From contig QVOM02000072.1 of assembly GCA_003586115.2 (NCBI GenBank), forward strand, positions 2,198,361 through 2,262,360: 64,000 nucleotides of DNA, in the 5' to 3' direction. Positions within the stretch are counted from its first letter, which is position 1. Each line of letters starts with the position of its first letter. The notes beneath the pieces were generated by a model. It had not been told where the DNA came from and did not search any database. It was given only the letters and a program-made list of their open reading frames with translations. Made by a program: the position numbers and the translations under genes. This document shows positions 56,979-64,000 of the stretch, piece after piece. Source of the stretch: Salvator merianae. Lineage: Eukaryota; Chordata; Lepidosauria; Squamata; Teiidae.

Positions 56979-58190
56979 CTAAAAACAAAAAGCAGACAGC
57001 TGTCATTAAGAGACAGTAGCAATGGATGCCCCCCAAAGTCCCTAGGACAGCCACTCCCCTGTACCCTTATTCTTAAACTGCACAGAAAAGAGGCTGCAGA
57101 ATCAAAAATACAAAGCAATGAATTATCAGTGTTCAGAAAAATAAATTTTGCATAAGGCATTATTTAGAAATGTGCCTTGAATGATAAGCCAATGTCTTAA
57201 CTTTTCATGAAGTAGTTAGCTTGTTCAAAAATAGATTCATAGGTAAGAATTAAAATGTTAATCTATATACCAGTAAAGAAAACAAGACTTAGAATTTTCC
57301 AGAATTTTCTTGCCCACTTTACAGAAATGACCTTATAGTACACTAAGCTAATTTTCAAGAAGAGTCCAAAAGAAATGGTTAAATGGTAGATAAGAGACAG
57401 AAGAAAAAAAAGAAGAAGAAAAATTTAATTCTCAGGGTTGCTAAACCAAACTCCTCCCACAGGATATTATCTTCTACTTTTATAAGTACAATTACCAACA
57501 TGCATGCAGCCAAGGCGCAGGCTTTTTTTTACAGAACTCATTCAAAGCCAATTAGTAGAACCAACTGCAACATCACTAGAGAGGTAGCTTTGCTCTGATA
57601 ATGGCTGATAAGGATATGGAAAGACCTCGCTACGCCTGATGCAAACTTACCTAATGCAAGAAACTTAAAATATGTTGAGGTATATTTCAAAAATACAGAT
57701 TATTTCCATGACAAGCCAGTATTTCATAATCTTCATTATAATAGCAGAAACTATTCAAGGAAAGAGGGCCAAAGCCCAAAAACTTTTTATATAAAGATAC
57801 AGCCAGACTAATTTATAGTCACCACAAAATCCATTAGAGTACATTTTTTCCACAAGACTAGTCCACAAACATTGAGCAGAAACTGATAAACATGCATTGG
57901 ATAATCATAAATATTCTTAGAATTGCAGCAGAAAGTTACCAGTTATATTAGCATCGTATTTAGTAGAAAAACCATACAGTAATGGTGTACCTTATTTACG
58001 TAGTTTTCAACAATGCAATTTTGCTATTACACTACTGTCCAACGGTGACCTGGCTTGACTGAGGAACCCCTAATTATTTCCCATTACATAGTTTTCTGTC
58101 AAAACCTCCATTGATCTACACTGGTTTGACCTGTGCACCTGTGAAGTACATTGGGTTGACCAATGCATCTAACAATTAAAATGACCTAGA

Positions 58191-59530
58191 TGGGGAACTG
58201 ACCTCTCAATGCAAGTCAGCGGAGGAACCGACACCTCCAAAGACTTGCATAGAGTTGACTGACCTAGATGAAAATTACTTTAACTTGCAATGGGATGATC
58301 AACCCACTTTCAGTAACATTGACCTGAATATAGGACTCTAGATGCAAGTCAATGGAGTGGAATGAAATGAAGGGGATCACTGGTAGTTTCCCACAGAAAC
58401 TCAGAAATCAGAGGCAACTCTACAGCATGCTGGGACCTTCTCCCTACTCCAAGAGCCATTTTCCACCTGTATTGCTCTAAAGACAAAGGGGTTCAGCTAG
58501 GCAGTGAGTGAAAATGAGTTCCAAGTATAGCTCTGCATAGTTTTCATGAGTTTGGACTGCTTTTGACTGGAGTGTGGAATGGAATGGAATGGAATGACAT
58601 GACACACCGGTGTGTGCTTGTGTATGCTCAGCCTGTTTGGTAGTGTTTGCTCTGCATGGCATGTCCTGTAACCGATGACTGAGTAACTGGGTTCTCAAGC
58701 AAGTACAGAATGTTTCTAGGGGCTGCCTGCACGGCTGTGTGTTTTTTTGGACACACAACTTTTAGGGGCATAATTAATTTTTATTTTGATGTTTTCTGAA
58801 AGAAATGACTCCAAACCATCCTGCCAGCAGAACAGAGATTCCTGCAGGGCCAAGGCAGAAGAGAGTGTTATACATAAAGATGCATAACCCTCTCTTCTGC
58901 CTTCGCCCTGCGGGAATGCAAGATGTTCTGTTTTCTGACTGACCTCCTATCTAAAATGTTTGCAGAGGGTGTAAGCATCTTGCATTGCATCTACATTTCA
59001 GCACTGAAGTCTCACATAACATCTTTGTGCTCACAATTGTAGTCTGAGGAAAACTGTTCCTTTATGTGGAGAGACTGACATTCTACATGGAATCTGTACT
59101 TGCAGCACTGCCGCCTGTGAAAACCCTTATCTGGGTATGGATGCACACTGCTATAGAAACCATAGCTAGCATCTGTGTTATCCTGATCTCAGACATGTCA
59201 TTTGTGTGTTCTGGCATTGCCTCCATGGCAGTTCTTCTCAGGGATGGCTGTACTGTTCTCTTTTCACTGCAGGTTTCTTTCTAACACTGACTTGCATTGA
59301 GAGGTTACTTCTCAATTCACCTTAGTTTAAACTCTAAGTTCGGTTGGTTAACCCACTGCAAATAAATGTAATTTTCAGGTGTGCTGATCAAGCCAACACA
59401 AGTCAGTAGAGTTTTGTTCCAGTTTCACTAATCCCTGGATTTTCAATGAAGCCAGCAGCTTGATTTACGCAGTTTCCATTTACACAGCATTTCTCCAACA
59501 ACGGAACCTGTGTAAACTGAGATGTGACTC
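58191..59530. mobile_element. Foldback-like element with long imperfect inverted arms
   Basis: CCTCTCAATGCAAGTCAG at 58202-58219 is repeated in perfect inverted orientation at 59287-59304, with further partial complementarity on both sides. The left arm contains three degenerate units around TTGCAAGTCAATGG. The right arm resembles 32460-32765. Borders uncertain. Confidence 0.45.
58576..58595. repeat. (GGAAT)4 simple repeat
   Basis: Four consecutive GGAAT units. Confidence 0.9.
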
Positions 59531-62276
59531 TAACAAAACTAGCAAAAGTTTGCTTTCTGCATTACTTCAACATTTGAAAATACGGTGATACACAAAAGTT
59601 TTTCAAAAAGGTCTAAAACTTTTTAATTTGCCAGTTTTGAAAAATTGTGGACTGCTAAGCACTCAAGCAGAATACTTTCTACAGAATGACATACAGCAAT
59701 TCTACTGGATCGTTCTGAATTAGTTCAGAATAATGACAACTATGGTCTTCTCATTTTATGTGTACAGCAGAGAGAACTTTAACAGCAAAGATAACTAGCT
59801 GTGCTCTTATCTGAAATAAGAGTCAGTAGTCACCCAGGTTTGAGAGCAATGATCTTTTTAAATTGCACTAAAACTAGGAAAGAATCACAGCCTCTCTAGA
59901 GAAAGGTCCCAGAGCACTCAAAAATTGTGGATTTTTGCCTTGGCATGCCTTTTTAAAATAAGCTGCAGTTACCCTAATTCCATGAAGAAATATACTGTAT
60001 ATATATTGTAAAATATACATTGTACTTGCTAGCTTCCAAGATATATAATATTCAATAAGGAAATAATGAAGAGATCAGAAATATTTGATTTTTTTTTAGT
60101 CATGCAAAGTTACCAGTGAGAGAATTTAGATCTATTTCAGGTGCTCCTATTTTCTGGGTATCAAGCTTTGCAATATTGATTATGTCCACTTCCCAGTACT
60201 GTCTAATATGCATCACTATTCAGTCTAAGTCACTACATTTAAGTATTAAAAAGGCAGAAATGGCCAGAAGTTAGCAACCAACAGAAACTAACCAATTACA
60301 CTATTAGTGCAATCACAGAAGTGGCCCAAGCTTTACACAGCAGAACTTATTTAAATAAATACATATAAACTGAAGTCAAACATTGGCTTATTTGTCAGGC
60401 CACTGCCATCATTTCTTGTTGACAATTGATCTAGCTGGATACTTACCATGAATAATCATTCTTGGTGGACTAAAGCTAGAGAAACTCAAAACCATCAACA
60501 GCTTAACTACCAAGCGGCTTCCCCAGTCAAGGAGCTAAATCAAAGCCTTAAATAATCCAGTGCCACCTATCAGCCCTAATTCTAATGACAAAGGCAAAGG
60601 CACGAGAGAAGAAAGAAGGCATTTATCCTAGCCTCCTCTCCAAGAACTATTTAAATCAGCCTCTCTTTCTATTTTTTTGCTTTATTTCCCTGCAAAACTG
60701 CACTGGTTTGACAAAAACTAAAAAAGGACCTGAGAAAGGCTATTCAGCTGGACTTTCCTGACAGACTGGTGCTGAAGGTCATTTCCACATTGGGTGATAG
60801 ACCAGATTTCTGCACACTAGTGAGAGATAGCAGACCCCCAGTCACATTTCAGCCACGCTGGATGAAGTGTGGACCAGGCTAGGGTGCCCAGAATGACACA
60901 CTAGCCTGGTATAGCTGTAGACCTCCAGGAAGTGCTGCCAGAAGTGGATCCACACCCAAACCAGCCAGGGCAGAAACTCCAAAGGCTGGAAATGAAAGTT
61001 CCCAGCCTGTGGAGCGTCAGCACTGCCACTGAGTCAGTGCAGGTGTGCAGAATCAGTGGCCAGGTGTGGAGTGTGTTGGGTCAGGCCATCCAAAATGTGA
61101 ACAGCTCTGTCCCACTCAAATAGCAACTCATCGCAGTCTGAGGTGGATTGAGCATCCCAAGACAGGGCAGCCTGCTCTATACCAGGATATAAAGTACAGA
61201 AACACCAATAGACTCTCATCTTGTCTGGGAGAACAAGGAAATTGTCCCCCGAAAAGCTCCTGGGCCCAGATGACTGCTGCCCTGGTGTGAATAGAAACAG
61301 CGTCAGCTGCCTTCAAAGCTCATTCTTGTCAATGTCTATCCACTCTTCCACAAAATCTTTAGAGTGGCACTCTCCAGGCTTTAGCAATGACAGACTGAGA
61401 TACTAACCAGGCTAAAGGCACTCCACCAGTGGACACCTGTATATCAGAAGGGGAACAGATGCCATAAGGACCTTGAGCTCTTCAGTTGCAGGTCTCCAGA
61501 ATGGAAAGTAAGGCAAGAAACTGGCAGACAGGACTTCCTGAAACTCTTGCCTATGGCTCTAGCTGATCAGAAAATCTGCTGAGGAACTTTGGCTCACTGC
61601 AGTGAAAGGAGGTCAAAATAGACCTGAGGCACTGAAAATGCTGCCAGCAAGTGATTTTGTGATTTCCCCCCAGAATACTACTGCCCTCTGAGGAAGGTCT
61701 GTCTTCTCCCACTTCACCACCAGTAGTGCCATCTGACAGACAAGAAGAAACACTTTTTCTAGCCTGCTTTCCTTCCATAACTGCCAATTTTCTTCCTTTT
61801 TTTCCTCTTCTTTTTAAAAAAGAACTCAGCACTACTTTTTGTTGTTTTGAGGGGTTTTGTTTGAAGATGCTGAGAGATTTCTTACCACAGAAATAAAAAC
61901 CCAGAAGAGAGGAACAGGGGCTAATAGATGGTACTGGACTATTTAAGATCTCTGTTCAGTTCCTCTGTCAGGAAACTGTATGACAATTAACCTGCTAGTC
62001 TTCCAGTGGCAGTCCACCAAGAAACAACCCTATGATTTAGTTTTGTGGACTTTAGCCCCAAAGAAACTATAAGTCTGTGACCAGACTTAAAGAACTACTG
62101 AAAACTTAATATGAATATGCACAGAACTGTAAATCTCACTCAACTTAGTGCAGTTACTTATAAATAAAAAACTTTTTTAAGATACTAAAAACTTATGTAT
62201 AATCTGCTACTACAGAAAGGTGACTAACAATAAGTAGCAACAAAAAAGAAAAAGCATACTACGGCAAACATGTTAC

Positions 62277-62383
62277 TGCGTTATTTCGCAAACTTTCTCC
62301 CAGGCAAGCGGAATTAGGGGCTGGTTCTCTATGGCAGATGCTGAACAGATTACTCCATCACTTTTCAACAGGCAGCCAGGATC
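62277..62383 (-). other. Candidate non-coding 5'UTR exon of PPP6R3
   Basis: On the minus strand a good acceptor (gtttttccttattccaag, ending at 62384) is followed by 107 non-repetitive bases, less AT-rich than the surroundings, ending before a weak donor GTAACA at 62276-62271. It contains a minimal upstream ORF (ATG GAG TAA). This is inference only; no transcript evidence. Confidence 0.25.
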
Positions 62384-62615
62384 CTTGGAATAAGGAAAAA
62401 CACCACAAAATGGATCAAAGGGCAAGTTAAGGAATCTAAGAGAGTATGTCTCTACTATACTTACTGCGTTAAGATTTAATTAGCTTTAGAAATGTTCCAG
62501 TTTTAGAACATAAACTTTAATCTTTATCAAATATGACGTTCTAATCTAGATTAAGCTAATGAAATTCTTAAAAAGTGACAAATCTATAAACATGTTTGGT
62601 TCAAATACCTACATT

Positions 62616-62788
62616 TAAGGTCCTTTCTGCACTGGGTCTAACTCCAGATTATATTCTGGAGTAGGGATCTGCCTTCCACATGTTGGTGCAAGCTATAGCA
62701 GGCTGCCATACTCTACACCAGCATGCAGATGGCAGGTCCCCATTCTGGGATATAATCTGGAATAACGCCCAGTGCAGAAAGGGCCTAA
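62616..62788. mobile_element. Non-autonomous DNA element with GGYCCTTTCTGCACTGGG ends, about 173 bp
   Basis: Left AAGGTCCTTTCTGCACTGGG and reverse-complemented right TTAGGCCCTTTCTGCACTGG are almost identical ends. Internal AGATTATATTCTGGAGTAGG is complementary to the inner part of the other arm, so most of the element is a hairpin. Related copies at 26660-26755 and, by its ends, 14100-14483. Confidence 0.7.
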
Positions 62789-64000
62789 GATTTTAAAAGA
62801 CTAGATTATAGGAAATACTAATTCTGCAATACTGAATTCTTGATCAAAAATATACATCTTAATGGGACCAGATGGATCTTATTCATTCTACAATATCGCT
62901 CATACAATAAATTTGAAGAAGACTACTCTTTGGGTTTTGCAGTCTGTCTATCACTGGAGAATTACCTGCATAGACATTACTTTTTCCACTTTTCTGTGCA
63001 AATAGAAGGGAAGCCTGTACCATATGTGAAAGCCACATTCTCATATAAGCTGCTTTTGTGCTGAAGTTCAGCAACCATTTCCTGTGGTACTGCTGAACAA
63101 TGCTGCTTATTGTATTGTTTTTTTTATTTTCCAATCCCAAATGTAACTTTAACATGATCACGGTGCTACACTGATAGTCAGTTATGGCTGGGAGCCTCTG
63201 AACTCTATGCTGTTTGTTGCTGGAAGTGACATACAAACCAAAATGAAATGAGACGAACAGAGAGCCATTATGCATAATTAACGTACTCAAAGCTTAACAT
63301 CTGTGTTGAAACAGTGATTAAATACTACATGCATCTTCTTCCCAAATCAATGCTACCAATTATAGCATACAACATTCTAGTAAAGAAACAACTGAAAAGG
63401 TAAGAGCTCTGTAGGATCACAACAAAACAGCATGCAGCCCAGTACCAATTCCCCCACAACAGACACCAAGGTTTCACAGAGCCATCCAAAAGCAAGCCAT
63501 GAGATTAACAGCTGCTCTTCTGTAACCAGCAGTGGGAGGCATGCTACCTTATCAGAATGACTGTGTACTAACTCCAGCAACTAGCAGTATCTGATGGCTA
63601 CCTCTTCCATGCATCTGTCTGATCTGCTCTACGTTAGTAGGCATCACCAAGTTTCCTTTTTTGATACACAGTATACAAAGTTTTAGTTCACAAACTGAAC
63701 CCATGCCATAAATAGATTATATTTGTTTACCACACAGTTGCACTTAACAAAGATTGAATATTTTCACTGGCAATTCCTTTTGATATTAAGAGAGTAGCAA
63801 AAGTATATTTTCCAGAAATCCCCTATACGGTTTCAGTTTTGCTTGCTTGTGAATGTACGGTGATTTTTAAAACATGATTTAATATTACAGTTACCTGTAT
63901 GCTTTTATTGTCTATAAAAATCTATTTTCTAAATTTTCCAATTCTGCTGGGATCATACAATCATTACAGAGAACTTCACTTGAATGCTTTGTATGAAAAA

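Larger units (their letters stand above)
56979..64000 (-). other. PPP6R3: 5' non-coding part of PPP6R3 (UTR intron), right edge open
   Basis: No CpG island, promoter or second gene is visible. Contains an inverted-repeat element at about 58.0-59.55 kb, a (GGAAT)4 run at 58576-58595, a short DNA element at 62616-62788, and one candidate non-coding exon at 62277-62383. Confidence 0.7.

Overview
The window is vertebrate nuclear DNA: AT-rich, intron-dominated and full of degraded transposons. One gene accounts for all recognisable functional coding sequence. It lies on the minus strand and encodes PPP6R3 (SAPS3), regulatory subunit 3 of serine/threonine protein phosphatase 6. All 22 coding exons can be placed, each bounded by GT-AG and all joining in phase. 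They run from the initiator ATG at 56970-56972 to the TGA at 1096-1098 and give a product of 872 residues, about the length of the human protein. The stop codon leads into a 3'UTR that reaches the left edge of the window. The promoter and first 5'UTR exon are not visible, so the transcription start is probably beyond the right edge.

The repeat content suggests a squamate reptile, probably a lizard. There are many short elements with hAT-like ends (TAGGGRTGTGC..., GGGCCTGTTYGCAC..., GGCCCTTTCTGCAC...), fragments of L2-like and CR1-like LINEs, and an interspersed repeat beginning GAGCCTTGCTGGATCAGG. The species cannot be fixed from this window.

Layout from right to left, following transcription: 64000-56979 is 5' non-coding (UTR intron), with one candidate non-coding exon near 62.3 kb and an inverted-repeat element near 58.0-59.5 kb. 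Coding exons 1-3 (57.0-53.4 kb) begin the SAPS helical domain. Intron 3 holds an RPL21 processed pseudogene and a three-copy tandem repeat. Exons 4-12 (47.9-28.6 kb) complete the phosphatase-binding part; their introns hold a palindrome-rich hAT-like element with an exact 8-bp target duplication, L2- and CR1-like LINE pieces, and an unidentified decayed reading frame at 31.6-32.1 kb. Exons 13-22 (25.4-1.1 kb) encode the acidic, Ser-rich, low-complexity C-terminal half. No tRNA, rRNA, CRISPR array or second functional gene was found. I saw no clearly new biological system. The most unusual items are the hairpin-array transposon, the decayed 162-codon frame, and the GC-rich hairpin element family.
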